From Planktothrix sp. PCC 11201 (lineage in GTDB: Bacteria > Cyanobacteriota > Cyanobacteriia > Cyanobacteriales > Microcoleaceae): 64,000 nucleotides of DNA. How positions within the stretch are numbered: position 1 is the first letter of the stretch; each line of letters begins with the position of its first letter. The stretch lies in NCBI RefSeq assembly GCF_900009135.1, contig NZ_LT797709.1, forward strand, positions 1 through 64,000, in the 5' to 3' direction. Shown here piece by piece: positions 53,714-62,997 of this stretch. Under the pieces are notes generated by a model. That model did not search any database. It saw only the letters and a list, made by a program, of their open reading frames with translations, and was not told the origin of the DNA. Both the position numbers and the translations under genes were made by a program.

Positions 53714-55174
53714 CTACTTATTTGACCTAGTTGGAATTACATCACTAAATAATCGGTACAATGTGAAGGCATTCTGAATCGGTTGCAATAACGAAGAACC
53801 GCTATCACCCAATCTAGTTATCAAAGACCGACGAACAATAATCACATCATTATTCTGTAATACAGGATTATTCTCCTGGGCATTCCCCAATGTAAAATCT
53901 ATATCAATTGTTCTTCGAGTTACTGAACCATTAGGATTCAGACGAATCAGTTCAACGGAACTTTTATTAGCACGGTTGTTATCAAACCCGCCCGCCGATA
54001 GTAGGGCTTGATTCAAAGGACGATTAGGGGGAATTTGAATCACACCGGGATTTTTGACCTCCCCGACCACATTCACCGAAATGGTGGCGGGTGAGAAACT
54101 GGCGGAAGCAATTTTTTGTAAATCGACCGCGGCAATATTAGTAGCCGTCGGGACAATTATAGTATCCCCTTCTTGTAAAAATACATCTTGGTTGATATCT
54201 CCCGATTGCAACAGTTCCCAAAGATTGATTTTTGTGGTTTGTACCCCGGTTCTGGTGATGCGTTGGATTTCAATATGGCGAATATCAGCTACATTGGTAA
54301 TCCCTCCGGCTGTTTGTAACGCCTTGGTGACCGTGGGTAAATTAATTCTAGTTACTGTTGTGGTGGTTCCAGAAATGGTAGTATCGATTGCACTCGCTTC
54401 TGGAGTTAACGAATAAGCTCCCGGACGAAAGACCGCCCCGACAACTACCACCTGAATCGATTGGTTGGAAGACCCGGCTAAACTAGAAGAAGCGATTTGG
54501 CGCATTTGTTCTGAGTTAAAACCTGTTATCGTGGGAATAAAAATACTGTCTCCATCCCGGAGAATCGGATCTTGCTTTAAGTCTCCCTGAGCTAATAATT
54601 CCGCTAAATTTAAAGTAACAACGGGTTGTTGTGGGGTAGTCCGTCGGAGTTGAACTAAACTTAAATCCGCCGCTTGAGTTAGACCTCCAGCGATTTTGAT
54701 TGCTTGGGTTAGTCGAGCAAATTGTTGATCTACTCCTAGATTATAGGAACCGGGACGATAAACTTCACCAGCAATGGCAATCTGTACAGGACGAGGTGTA
54801 ACTAGATTAACCGTAACAATCGGTTGTCGGAGTATTGTTGAATAGAGTCGAGTAATCAATTTTTGAGTTTCCACCAGAGTCAAACCCACCACCGGGACAG
54901 GCCCAATCCCTTGAAGACTAATGGTTCCATCGGCAAGAACCGATTGTTCGCCCCCGTATCGCTCTACGCCAAAAACATCCACGCGAATTTTATCCCCCAC
55001 TCCTAAAACATAGGGAAAATCTCGAACTGGGTTTCTTAACACGGGTTGCCGTCTGGGTAGGAGAGGACGAATTAGAGGAGCGGTTTGGGCTTTAACCGGG
55101 AAGGCGGAAATCAGGGGAACTCCTACAAGCAAAGTTAGGTGAGTCAAAAAATAACTAACATAGCGAACAAACAT
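53714..55174 (-). CDS. Wza-type polysaccharide export protein with SLBB domains
   Basis: The 486-residue protein has a signal peptide (FLTHLTLLVGVPLISAFPVKA), a Poly_export domain (about 55-135: YVLGVGDKIRVDVFGVERYG, GPVPVVGLTLVETQ), then SLBB domains marked by the GEVYRPGSYNL, GAVFRPGAYSL and GEVKNPGVIQI turns, with repeated ILRDGDSIFIPT-type ends. These proteins form or gate the outer-membrane pore for capsule or exopolysaccharide export. No lipobox Cys is evident. It lies alone on its strand; the sugar transferase at 59741 and the GT4 enzyme at 37661 could serve the same pathway. Confidence 0.92.
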   Translation of the reverse strand: MFVRYVSYFLTHLTLLVGVPLISAFPVKAQTAPLIRPLLPRRQPVLRNPVRDFPYVLGVGDKIRVDVFGVERYGGEQSVLADGTISLQGIGPVPVVGLTLVETQKLITRLYSTILRQPIVTVNLVTPRPVQIAIAGEVYRPGSYNLGVDQQFARLTQAIKIAGGLTQAADLSLVQLRRTTPQQPVVTLNLAELLAQGDLKQDPILRDGDSIFIPTITGFNSEQMRQIASSSLAGSSNQSIQVVVVGAVFRPGAYSLTPEASAIDTTISGTTTTVTRINLPTVTKALQTAGGITNVADIRHIEIQRITRTGVQTTKINLWELLQSGDINQDVFLQEGDTIIVPTATNIAAVDLQKIASASFSPATISVNVVGEVKNPGVIQIPPNRPLNQALLSAGGFDNNRANKSSVELIRLNPNGSVTRRTIDIDFTLGNAQENNPVLQNNDVIIVRRSLITRLGDSGSSLLQPIQNAFTLYRLFSDVIPTRSNK

Positions 55175-55296
55175 AAAATTATCAGAGGTTATCCACCAAA
55201 GTCCTTATTAATATATTCTAGCTAACAATTCTCAACCCTTCAAAATCCAGACAACAGAATAACTTGCTTGATCAGGAGGGATTTGGGATGGGGGGA

Positions 55297-55326
55297 TTGA
55301 CAATCTGTAAAAAGCTGTGTTAAACT
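55297..55326 (+). promoter_or_regulatory. Promoter of tRNA-Val
   Basis: TTGACA (55297-55302, perfect), 18 bases, TAAACT (55321-55326, four of six). The tRNA starts 13 bases after the -10 box. Confidence 0.6.
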
Positions 55327-55338
55327 AAGAAAGCGTGC

Positions 55339-55410
<72 letters not shown>

Positions 55411-55499
55411 TTCAAACTGTACAGTAACTAAATCTGAAGCCATCGGGCTTTTCCGGCTTCATTATTGGAATAAAAAGTAACAATTGTAGTTTTGATATA

Positions 55500-58400
55500 G
55501 TGGTAAACTGCACGCCAAAAAAAAACACTACAAAATATCAATTTTGGATTGACCGAGGCGGCACCTTTACCGATATTGTTGCCCGTCAACCCGATGGCAG
55601 ATTAATCACCCATAAATTATTATCAGAAAATCCACAACACTATTCTGATGCTGTCATTCAAGGGATACGAGAAATTTTAGGATTATCCCCCCATCAACCC
55701 ATTCCTAGTGAGTTGATTTCTGAGGTCAAAATGGGAACCACCGTCGCCACCAATGCCTTATTAGAAAGAAAAGGCGATCGCACGCTATTAATTATAACAA
55801 AAGGCTTCAAAGATGCGTTAAGAATCGGCTATCAAAATCGCCCCGATATTTTTGCCCGTCAAATTATATTACCCGAAATGCTCTATGAACAAGTTATCGA
55901 AGTCGAAGAACGTTATACCGCCCAAGGAGATGAATTAAAACCCGTTAATTTAGACCAATTAAAACCCCAATTAGAACAAGTTTATCAAACCGGAATTAGA
56001 AGTTGTGCCATTGTCTTAATGCACGGTTATCGCTATCCTCAACACGAACAACAAATCGCAGCTTTAGCCCAAGAAATCGGCTTTACTCAAATTTCCGTAT
56101 CCCATCAAGTTAGTCCGTTAATGAAATTAGTCAGCCGAGGAGATACCACCGTTGTTGATGCTTATTTATCTCCCATTTTAAGGCGATATATTGATCAAGT
56201 TACCACTCAATTAAATTGTCATCCTCCCTTAGTAAAGGAAGGAGGAATAAAAGAAGAATTAGAGTTAGAAATTATTGAAAATATCAATAACTCCAACTCC
56301 CCCATTTTTAAGGGGGGCTGGGGGGTATCAAACCCCATCAAATTAATGTTTATGCAATCCAATGGCGGCTTAACCAATGCTCAAAAATTCCAGGGAAAAG
56401 ATAGTATATTATCAGGGCCAGCCGGAGGAATTATTGGCGCAGTTCAAACCAGTTTAAAAGCCGGATTTGATTCTATTATTACTTTCGATATGGGTGGAAC
56501 TTCTACCGATGTTGCCCATTTTAATGGCGAATATGAACGACAATTTGAAACCGAAATAGCTGGGGTGAGAATGCGAACGCCGATGATGGCTATTCACACC
56601 GTCGCCGCCGGAGGCGGTTCAATTTTAAGGTTTGACGGGTCACGATATCGAGTGGGGCCAGAGTCCGCCGGAGCTAATCCTGGGCCGGCTTGTTATCGCA
56701 ATAACGGGCTATTAACGGTTACGGATGCTAACGTGATGTTAGGAAAAATTCAGCCCCAATTCTTCCCGAAAGTATTCGGAAAAAATGGCAATTTACCCTT
56801 AGATACTGAAATTGTTCAACAAAAATTTAGGGAATTAGCACTAGAAATTAAAAGCCAAACGGGAGATAACCGCACCCCCGAAGAAGTCGCCACTGGATTT
56901 ATTACCATTGCGGTTGAAAATATGGCAAATGCTATTAAAAAAATATCCCTACAACGGGGTTATGATATTTCTAACTATACCCTTTGTTGTTTTGGTGGGG
57001 CGGGCGGTCAACACGCTTGTTTAATTGCGGATACCTTGGGCATGAAACAGATTTTTATTCATCCCTACGCAGGGGTTTTATCGGCTTATGGAATGGGGCT
57101 GGCTGATATCAGAATATTACGAGAAAAAGCCATGGAAAAACCCTTAACAGAATGTTTGATTTTCGAGTTAGAACAGATTTTTTCAGATTTAGAAACTGAG
57201 GCAAAAACAGAATTAGAAAATCCAGATTCAAAAACAGAGATAATTCTGAAACTCAATCTCAAATATGAGGGGACAGATTCCATATTACCCATTCGTTTTA
57301 TCGGTAATTTGTCTAATTTAACCCAAAAATTTGAACAACAGCATCAAACCCGTTATGGATTTATTAAACCGGAAAAAGCCTTAATTGTTGAATCAATAAC
57401 TACGGAAATTATTCAAAAAATGGATACCTTTGAAGAACCGATATTAAACCGAACTAATCAGTCTCTCACCCCCATTACTGTTGTTCCCATGTATACCCAG
57501 AATGAATGGCAACAAACCCCTATTTTTAATCGAAGTGATTTACAACCTGGAGATATTATTCATGGCCCAGCGATGATTATAGAATCCATCGGCACGAATA
57601 TTATTGAACCGGGTTGGCAAGGGGAGATAACTGAAAAAAATTATTTGGTTTTAAAACAAACTAATTCTATTAAACCTCCCTTAGTCAGAGGAGATGGGGG
57701 AATAAAAGCTGACCCTGTAAAATTAGAAATCTTTAAAAATCTATTTCAATTTATCGCCGAACAAATGGGAATCACCCTGCAAAATACCGCTAGTTCTGTT
57801 AATATTAAAGAACGTCTTGATTTCTCCTGTGCAATTTTTGATCAAAACGGTCAATTAGTTGCTAATGCACCCCATATTCCCGTCCATTTGGGGTCAATGG
57901 GTGACAGTATTGAAAGTTTAATTGCTGCAAAAGGTGAAAGTCTCAAACCCGGGGATGTTTATTTATTAAATAATCCCTATAATGGGGGAACCCATTTACC
58001 GGATGTTACGGTTATAACTCCGGTTTTTACCCCCCCCTTAGTAAAGGGAGGAAATAGACAGGAACAGACTATTTTATTTTATGTCGCTTCAAGGGGACAT
58101 CAAGCGGATATTGGGGGAATAACACCGGGTTCTATGCCTCCTAATAGTACAAATATTCAAGAAGAAGGAATTTTAATTGATAATGTTCAATTGGTTAAAG
58201 AAGGTAATTTTTTAGAAACAGAACTCTTAAATTTGTTAACATCTGGAAACTATCCTGCCCGAAATCTGGCTACCAATATTGCCGATTTACAAGCTCAAAT
58301 TGCTGCCAATGGAAAAGGCGTTCAAGAACTTCTCAAAATGGTTGAATATTATAGTTTAAATACCGTTCAAACCTATATGCAATATGTTCAGGATAATGCA

Positions 58401-59264
58401 GAAGCATCGGTGCGTCGAGCAATTGATGTATTAACCGATGGTGAATTTAGTTATAAAATGGATAACGGGGGAATGATTAAAGTTAATATTAAAATCGATA
58501 AAAATAACCGCAGGGCAATTATAGATTTTACGGGAACTTCTCCCCAACTTCCAACTAATTTTAATGCCCCAAAATCCATTTGTAAAGCTGCCGTTTTATA
58601 TGTATTTAGAACCTTGGTTAATGACAATATTCCCTTAAATGCCGGATGTTTGAAACCTTTAGAAATTATCATTCCTGAAGGTTGTTTTTTAAACCCCCGT
58701 TATCCAGCGGCGGTCGTGGCGGGAAATGTGGAAACCTCCCAAGCCATTGTTGATGCTCTATATGGGGCATTAAACGTGATGTCAGCCTCTCAAGGAACGA
58801 TGAATAACTTCACCTTTGGAAATCAAAATTATCAATATTATGAAACCATTTGTGGCGGTTCAGGTGCCGGAATTAATTATCATGGAACCGATGCAGTTCA
58901 TACCCACATGACGAACTCCCGTTTAACTGACCCGGAAGTATTAGAATGGCGTTATCCAGTATTATTAGAAGAATTTAGTATTCGAGAAAATAGTGGGGGT
59001 TTAGGAAAATTTAAAGGCGGAAATGGCATCATTAGAAAAGTTAAATTCCTAGAACCCATGACCGCCGGAATTCTATCAGAACATCGAATCATTCCTCCTT
59101 TTGGATTAAATGGCGGACAACCTGGGTTAGTGGGTAAAAATTATATTATCCGTAGTAATGGAACAATAGAACAATTAACTAGTACCGCCACCGTCGCAAT
59201 GAATGTCAACGATATTTTTGTCATTGAAACCCCTGGGGGTGGAGGATATGGTCATCATAATTAA
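55500..59264 (+). CDS. 5-Oxoprolinase / hydantoinase A-B fusion (OplAH-like)
   Basis: The 1254-residue ATP-dependent enzyme hydrolyses 5-oxoproline to glutamate or a related cyclic imide. The HyuA half (about 1-730) has [49 protein letters not shown] and AAGGGSIL. The HyuB half (about 745-1254) has [42 protein letters not shown] and [15 protein letters not shown]. Start is GTG 55500. Four short in-frame insertions encoded by the REP-like palindrome family interrupt it: 56222-56246 and 56296-56334 (with PPLVKEGG and PIFKGGWG), 57673-57702 (PPLVRGDGG) and 58028-58052 (PPLVKGGN). The frame stays open, so the gene is probably functional. Confidence 0.9.
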   Translation: MVNCTPKKNTTKYQFWIDRGGTFTDIVARQPDGRLITHKLLSENPQHYSDAVIQGIREILGLSPHQPIPSELISEVKMGTTVATNALLERKGDRTLLIITKGFKDALRIGYQNRPDIFARQIILPEMLYEQVIEVEERYTAQGDELKPVNLDQLKPQLEQVYQTGIRSCAIVLMHGYRYPQHEQQIAALAQEIGFTQISVSHQVSPLMKLVSRGDTTVVDAYLSPILRRYIDQVTTQLNCHPPLVKEGGIKEELELEIIENINNSNSPIFKGGWGVSNPIKLMFMQSNGGLTNAQKFQGKDSILSGPAGGIIGAVQTSLKAGFDSIITFDMGGTSTDVAHFNGEYERQFETEIAGVRMRTPMMAIHTVAAGGGSILRFDGSRYRVGPESAGANPGPACYRNNGLLTVTDANVMLGKIQPQFFPKVFGKNGNLPLDTEIVQQKFRELALEIKSQTGDNRTPEEVATGFITIAVENMANAIKKISLQRGYDISNYTLCCFGGAGGQHACLIADTLGMKQIFIHPYAGVLSAYGMGLADIRILREKAMEKPLTECLIFELEQIFSDLETEAKTELENPDSKTEIILKLNLKYEGTDSILPIRFIGNLSNLTQKFEQQHQTRYGFIKPEKALIVESITTEIIQKMDTFEEPILNRTNQSLTPITVVPMYTQNEWQQTPIFNRSDLQPGDIIHGPAMIIESIGTNIIEPGWQGEITEKNYLVLKQTNSIKPPLVRGDGGIKADPVKLEIFKNLFQFIAEQMGITLQNTASSVNIKERLDFSCAIFDQNGQLVANAPHIPVHLGSMGDSIESLIAAKGESLKPGDVYLLNNPYNGGTHLPDVTVITPVFTPPLVKGGNRQEQTILFYVASRGHQADIGGITPGSMPPNSTNIQEEGILIDNVQLVKEGNFLETELLNLLTSGNYPARNLATNIADLQAQIAANGKGVQELLKMVEYYSLNTVQTYMQYVQDNAEASVRRAIDVLTDGEFSYKMDNGGMIKVNIKIDKNNRRAIIDFTGTSPQLPTNFNAPKSICKAAVLYVFRTLVNDNIPLNAGCLKPLEIIIPEGCFLNPRYPAAVVAGNVETSQAIVDALYGALNVMSASQGTMNNFTFGNQNYQYYETICGGSGAGINYHGTDAVHTHMTNSRLTDPEVLEWRYPVLLEEFSIRENSGGLGKFKGGNGIIRKVKFLEPMTAGILSEHRIIPPFGLNGGQPGLVGKNYIIRSNGTIEQLTSTATVAMNVNDIFVIETPGGGGYGHHN
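56222..56334 (+). repeat. Two REP-like palindromes inside the oplAH coding region
   Basis: TCCTCCCTTAGTAAAGGAAG (from 56222) and CCCCCATTTTTAAGGGGGG (from 56299) with CTGGGGGG after it are hairpins of the extragenic family. They add about 35-40 residues just before the conserved [10 protein letters not shown] segment. Confidence 0.85.
57673..58052 (+). repeat. Two further in-frame REP-like insertions in oplAH
   Basis: CCTCCCTTAGTCAGAGGAGATGGGGGAA lies at about 57674-57701 at the HyuA/HyuB junction, and CCCCCCCTTAGTAAAGGGAGG at about 58030-58050 inside HyuB. Both encode PPLV(R/K)G peptides and keep the frame. Confidence 0.8.
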
Positions 59265-59298
59265 CCCAAACAAATCCTATGACATTCGTAATTCGTAA

Positions 59299-59733
59299 TT
59301 AAATCTGTTTTTTCATCACTAAACAATTGCGCTGATCGTCTAACCGTATATAATGAAGTTCATCCATTAATTTAGACATAAAAATCAATCCTCTCCCACC
59401 TTCATGTTCCAAGGGGTCGGCGTGCATTTTAATTAAAGACTCCAGGGTTTTTTCTAAGTCAAAGGGTTCCCCCCTGTCCCAAATTTTTATTTCAATCCAG
59501 GGGGAAAATATCCTAACTTCTAACTCAATGGGTGTTGTTTCGGGTAAGGCGCAATGAGCATGACGGACAGCGTTAGTAAATCCCTCCGTCAAAGCAATTT
59601 GACACTGATGAAAAATATCCGAAGGAAGAAAATCCAAGGCAATGTTTTCAAACCAAATCAACACATCCTCTAGGGAGGTTAAAGTGGTTTTGACCTGAAG
59701 ATTTGATTGTGCCAGTAGTGCTGAATTAATCAT
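59299..59733 (-). CDS. Anti-sigma-type serine kinase paired with the STAS-sugar transferase
   Basis: The 144-residue GHKL ATPase has an N box (ALTEGFTNAVRHAH), G1 (IKIWDRGEPFD) and G2 (EGGRGLIFMSKLMDEL), like RsbW/SpoIIAB. ATG 59733 is chosen because it lies seven bases after the stop of the upstream gene; a TTG at 59772 would overlap it. Known relatives phosphorylate a serine of a STAS partner. The upstream gene encodes a STAS domain fused to a sugar transferase, so this kinase most likely controls that enzyme. That link is inferred from the operon. Confidence 0.88.
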   Translation of the reverse strand: MINSALLAQSNLQVKTTLTSLEDVLIWFENIALDFLPSDIFHQCQIALTEGFTNAVRHAHCALPETTPIELEVRIFSPWIEIKIWDRGEPFDLEKTLESLIKMHADPLEHEGGRGLIFMSKLMDELHYIRLDDQRNCLVMKKQI

Positions 59734-59740
59734 CAATTCT

Positions 59741-60745
59741 CTACATAGCACCGCTATTTCTATTAAATACAACTATGATAGTTTTGACAATCAACTTCAT
59801 GTCATACATCAGACTCCAATTTTCCTGATACTTCAAATCTAAACGAATAATATCCTCAAAATTTTTCACCTGAGAACGACCATTAACCTGCCATTCCCCG
59901 GTCATCCCGGGTTTAACATCTAAGCGTTGCCATTGAGGAACTTCATAACGTTCTACCTCATCAGGTGTCGGTGGACGAGTTCCCACCAGACTCATTTCTC
60001 CAGTTAAAACATTCCAAAATTGTGGGAGTTCATCCAAACTGGTTCGCCGCAAAAACCGACCGACTTTGGTAATTCGAGGGTCATTATCATTCTTAAAAAT
60101 AGCTCCTTTTGCTTGATTCGGAATTTTATCTTTTAAGGCTTCCGCATTCGTACACATAGACCGGAACTTCCAAATCCGAAATCGTTTTCCCATCCAACCG
60201 CAACGCACCTGACCAAAAAAAATTGGCCCTGGACTATCTAAACGAATCGCAATAATAATTGGAACCGCTAATACCGATGAAATACTTAAACCAACAATAG
60301 CACCCGTTATATCAATTAATCGCTTCACCCAAGACCGCACAGAAGGATGAGTCACAGGGAGACGATTTTCCCCTCTGATTTTATCCTTGAGTTTATCGTC
60401 TTCACTCGGAGGTTCAATGGTTAATACTTGGTCAAGGGAAGTGAGGGAAAAAACCCCCATCACCTGAGAACCAACGGATTTTAAAACCAACTCAATCCCT
60501 TTGGCTTTTGTGGTTTTCAGGTTACTAATCAGCGCCCCAATGCCACTACTATCAATAAATATAGTCAGACCAAAATCAAGAATGATTTTTTTGGGCGGAG
60601 GAGTCAGGGAAATTACATCCTGACAAGTCGTTTTGAAAGAAACTGCTTCTAAAACACTCAAGCGTTCGGGTAAGCGAACAGAGACAATATCTCCTGCTAG
60701 GATAATTTGAAATTTTTCTTCTGGAATTTGACCAACCCTCTCCAT
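59741..60745 (-). CDS. STAS domain fused to a polyprenyl-phosphate sugar-1-phosphate transferase
   Basis: The 334 residues join two units. An N-terminal STAS domain (about 10-115) has the phospho-acceptor loop FIDSSGIGALI; Ser67 is the equivalent of SpoIIAA Ser58. From about 137, a WcaJ/PglC-type sugar transferase follows: KRLIDITGAIVGL, a membrane helix, DSPGPIFFGQVRCGWMGKRF, FRIWKFRSM, the catalytic Asp-Glu of RTSLDELPQFWNVLTGEMSL, VGTRPPTPDE and VKPGMTGEWQVNGRS. It transfers a sugar phosphate to undecaprenyl phosphate to start exopolysaccharide synthesis. The fusion puts the first committed step under partner-switching control by the kinase gene seven bases downstream. Confidence 0.92.
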   Translation of the reverse strand: MERVGQIPEEKFQIILAGDIVSVRLPERLSVLEAVSFKTTCQDVISLTPPPKKIILDFGLTIFIDSSGIGALISNLKTTKAKGIELVLKSVGSQVMGVFSLTSLDQVLTIEPPSEDDKLKDKIRGENRLPVTHPSVRSWVKRLIDITGAIVGLSISSVLAVPIIIAIRLDSPGPIFFGQVRCGWMGKRFRIWKFRSMCTNAEALKDKIPNQAKGAIFKNDNDPRITKVGRFLRRTSLDELPQFWNVLTGEMSLVGTRPPTPDEVERYEVPQWQRLDVKPGMTGEWQVNGRSQVKNFEDIIRLDLKYQENWSLMYDMKLIVKTIIVVFNRNSGAM

Positions 60746-60904
60746 AATTTGCTGGGTAGTTGTTGTTAATTTTGCTGCTCTGTTTTAATCATACTCAAAG
60801 GACAACGAGAAAAGGCGTTGATTCAGTACGAAAAGTCGGACTAATCCTTTTCTGTTATGACAATAGCACCCTAAATTCCCATTATTTTTATTTCCAAGAT
60901 GATT

Positions 60905-61900
60905 CTAACCTAAAATTTCCCCCACCGCCAGACGGGTTCCATTCACAAAATCCCAAGCGGACTGCATCCGTTTGCCCGCCAATTGGACTTGGGTGAGTAA
61001 TAATAATCCCTCACCTGTTTGTATTACTATCCCAAAACGTTTAATCAGGGCGACTACCTCTCCCGGTTGTCGGTGAAAGTTGGATAAATTCGGCCATTGT
61101 TGTGATAAATTCTGGTATTCCGGGGGAAATTGAGGGAGATATTCCGGTGCTAAAGGAACCGTAGCACAAACTTTTAAGGGTTTTTCTTGAAATGATGTTA
61201 TACAGTTGGGATAAAATCCGCGAATTTGGTTATGTAAAGCGATCGCCGATCGATTCCAGTCTAAACGATAATCGTCATCTTTGATTAAGGGAGCATAGGT
61301 CGCCAGGGAATTATCTTGAGGAATGGCCCGAATTTCTCCTCGGTCTAATTTGATTAAGGTTTCTACTAATAAATCCGCCCCCAATTGGGCTAACCGTTGT
61401 CCTAAATCCGTGGCATTTTCTAATAGTCCAATGGGTGTTACCGCCTTTAATAACATCGGCCCGGTATCCATCCCCGCATCCATCAACATGGAGGTGATTC
61501 CCGTTTCGGTTTCCCCGTGATACAAACACCATTGAATCGGAGCCGCGCCGCGATATTTGGGGAGAATAGAGCCATGACCATTCACACATCCCAACCGAGG
61601 CATCTCCAGAATTTCTGGGGACAAAATTTGTCCATAGGCTACGACCACAAAAACATCCGCCTGAGCCTCTCGCAATAGTTTTAAGGTGTTTTGATCTTTT
61701 TTCACCCGTTTGGGTTGCCAAACCGATAATTCATGGGTCTGAGCCAACATTTTAACTGGAGAAGGGGTTAATTGACTGCCCCGACCTCGGCGTTTATCCG
61801 GTTGAGTCACCACCGCCAAAACTTCAAATTCAGGGTCGGCTAATAATTTTTCTAAACTCGGAACTGCAAATTCAGGCGTACCAAAAAAAACTATTTTCAT
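60905..61900 (-). CDS. fmt: Methionyl-tRNA formyltransferase
   Basis: Fmt formylates initiator Met-tRNA. The 331 residues show [19 protein letters not shown], the catalytic Asn107 and His109 ([20 protein letters not shown]) and Asp145 ([11 protein letters not shown]), nearly the same numbering as the E. coli enzyme. The C-terminal domain (about 210-331) with [12 protein letters not shown] binds tRNA. It is a single gene between the sugar transferase and the OmpA-like gene. Confidence 0.96.
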   Translation of the reverse strand: MKIVFFGTPEFAVPSLEKLLADPEFEVLAVVTQPDKRRGRGSQLTPSPVKMLAQTHELSVWQPKRVKKDQNTLKLLREAQADVFVVVAYGQILSPEILEMPRLGCVNGHGSILPKYRGAAPIQWCLYHGETETGITSMLMDAGMDTGPMLLKAVTPIGLLENATDLGQRLAQLGADLLVETLIKLDRGEIRAIPQDNSLATYAPLIKDDDYRLDWNRSAIALHNQIRGFYPNCITSFQEKPLKVCATVPLAPEYLPQFPPEYQNLSQQWPNLSNFHRQPGEVVALIKRFGIVIQTGEGLLLLTQVQLAGKRMQSAWDFVNGTRLAVGEILG

Positions 61901-61996
61901 TTGAGGGAAAAGGGAATGGGGAATTACGAATTACGAATGGGTAATGAATTTATGGGGGATTTATTCGTCAATTAATTAACTCTTACACTGATAACT

Positions 61997-62059
61997 GGTA
62001 CGGGCGGGTTCTTTTATATCTGTTGTTAATCACCTCAATCTCGATGAACCCGCCCCTAC
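61997..62059. repeat. Dispersed GGGCGGGTTC element, copy 2
   Basis: GGTACGGGCGGGTTCTTTTA at the left and ATCTCGATGAACCCGCCCCT at the right form a 63-base element. It is the reverse complement of the copy at 10461-10520 and again next to TTATCAG heptamers (62060-62095), so the element and the heptamers travel together. Confidence 0.75.
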
Positions 62060-62094
62060 AACTGATAACTGATAACTGATGACTGATAACTGAT

Positions 62095-62985
62095 TTATGG
62101 CGTAATTGCTACTTCAATTCGACGGTTCAGTTGTCGATTATTTTCAGAATTATTATCAACCGTGGGACGATTTGCCCCGTATCCAATTGCCGCCCAGTGA
62201 TAGTCTGTACCAATCGCCTCGGATAAATATTTCATCACCGCTTCTGCCCGACTAAAAGATAAATCTAAATTCTGTTGAGGACTGCCTTGATTGTCCGTAT
62301 GACCCATGACCCTAACAGCAGAACCCTTATAGGTTTTAATATCGGCAAGAATCGTATCTAAAATCACGTTCGCCCCTGGACGCAAAATGGTACTACCCAC
62401 ATCAAACAAAACATCACTGGGAAAAGTCACCACCAGGGTATCAGAACTTTGACGACGTTCAGGCGTGGCTGAAATAGCCCCAGGAGCAGGTTTATTACTC
62501 CCTGAACCTGAAATCGGAGGTGCAGAAGCCAATTGCTGTTCCAGAATTTGTAAACGCTCCTCCAGGGGTTCCGTGGGACGACTGGCTCCCAATTGACTTT
62601 CTACCGCCGCTGTCCGTCCAATCAAGGTATTCAACTGTCCCTGTAACTGCTGTAACTGTATCCGCAGTTGTTGACGTTGGGGGTCAGTTAACCGTTGACT
62701 GGGTGCGGGAATCGGTTGAGGAGCCGGAGGACTAACCATCGGTGGAGGGACTATTCCCTGGGAACCCCAATTCTGAACCCGATTGAGCAACTGCTGCGTC
62801 AACGGCACCTCAGAACTCGAATTCGGATAGACCTGAGCCACGGCCATTCCCACCAACCAAGCGATGGAGGAACCCACCCCCAAAAGTAGGAGGTTAAACA
62901 CCGTCGCCCCCAGAAATAATAGGCCTCGAAATCGGCGAGGGGAGGGCTGGGGCTTGGTGGGGCGGGGTTTTGCAGATTGGGTCAT
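62095..62985 (-). CDS. OmpA-like peptidoglycan-binding protein with one membrane segment
   Basis: The 296-residue protein has a basic Pro-rich N-terminus, one transmembrane helix (about 22-50), a Pro/Gln-rich linker with a short coiled coil (RQQLRIQLQQLQGQLNTL), and a C-terminal OmpA domain (about 185-295): FDVGSTILRPGANVIL, MGHTDNQGSPQQNLDLSFSR and the end NRQLNRRIEVAI, where Asp and Arg contact diaminopimelate. It anchors the membrane to peptidoglycan. It is 12 bases after the DUF4335 gene, so the two form an operon. Confidence 0.9.
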   Translation of the reverse strand: MTQSAKPRPTKPQPSPRRFRGLLFLGATVFNLLLLGVGSSIAWLVGMAVAQVYPNSSSEVPLTQQLLNRVQNWGSQGIVPPPMVSPPAPQPIPAPSQRLTDPQRQQLRIQLQQLQGQLNTLIGRTAAVESQLGASRPTEPLEERLQILEQQLASAPPISGSGSNKPAPGAISATPERRQSSDTLVVTFPSDVLFDVGSTILRPGANVILDTILADIKTYKGSAVRVMGHTDNQGSPQQNLDLSFSRAEAVMKYLSEAIGTDYHWAAIGYGANRPTVDNNSENNRQLNRRIEVAITP

Positions 62986-62997
62986 CAGTTGGTCTCC

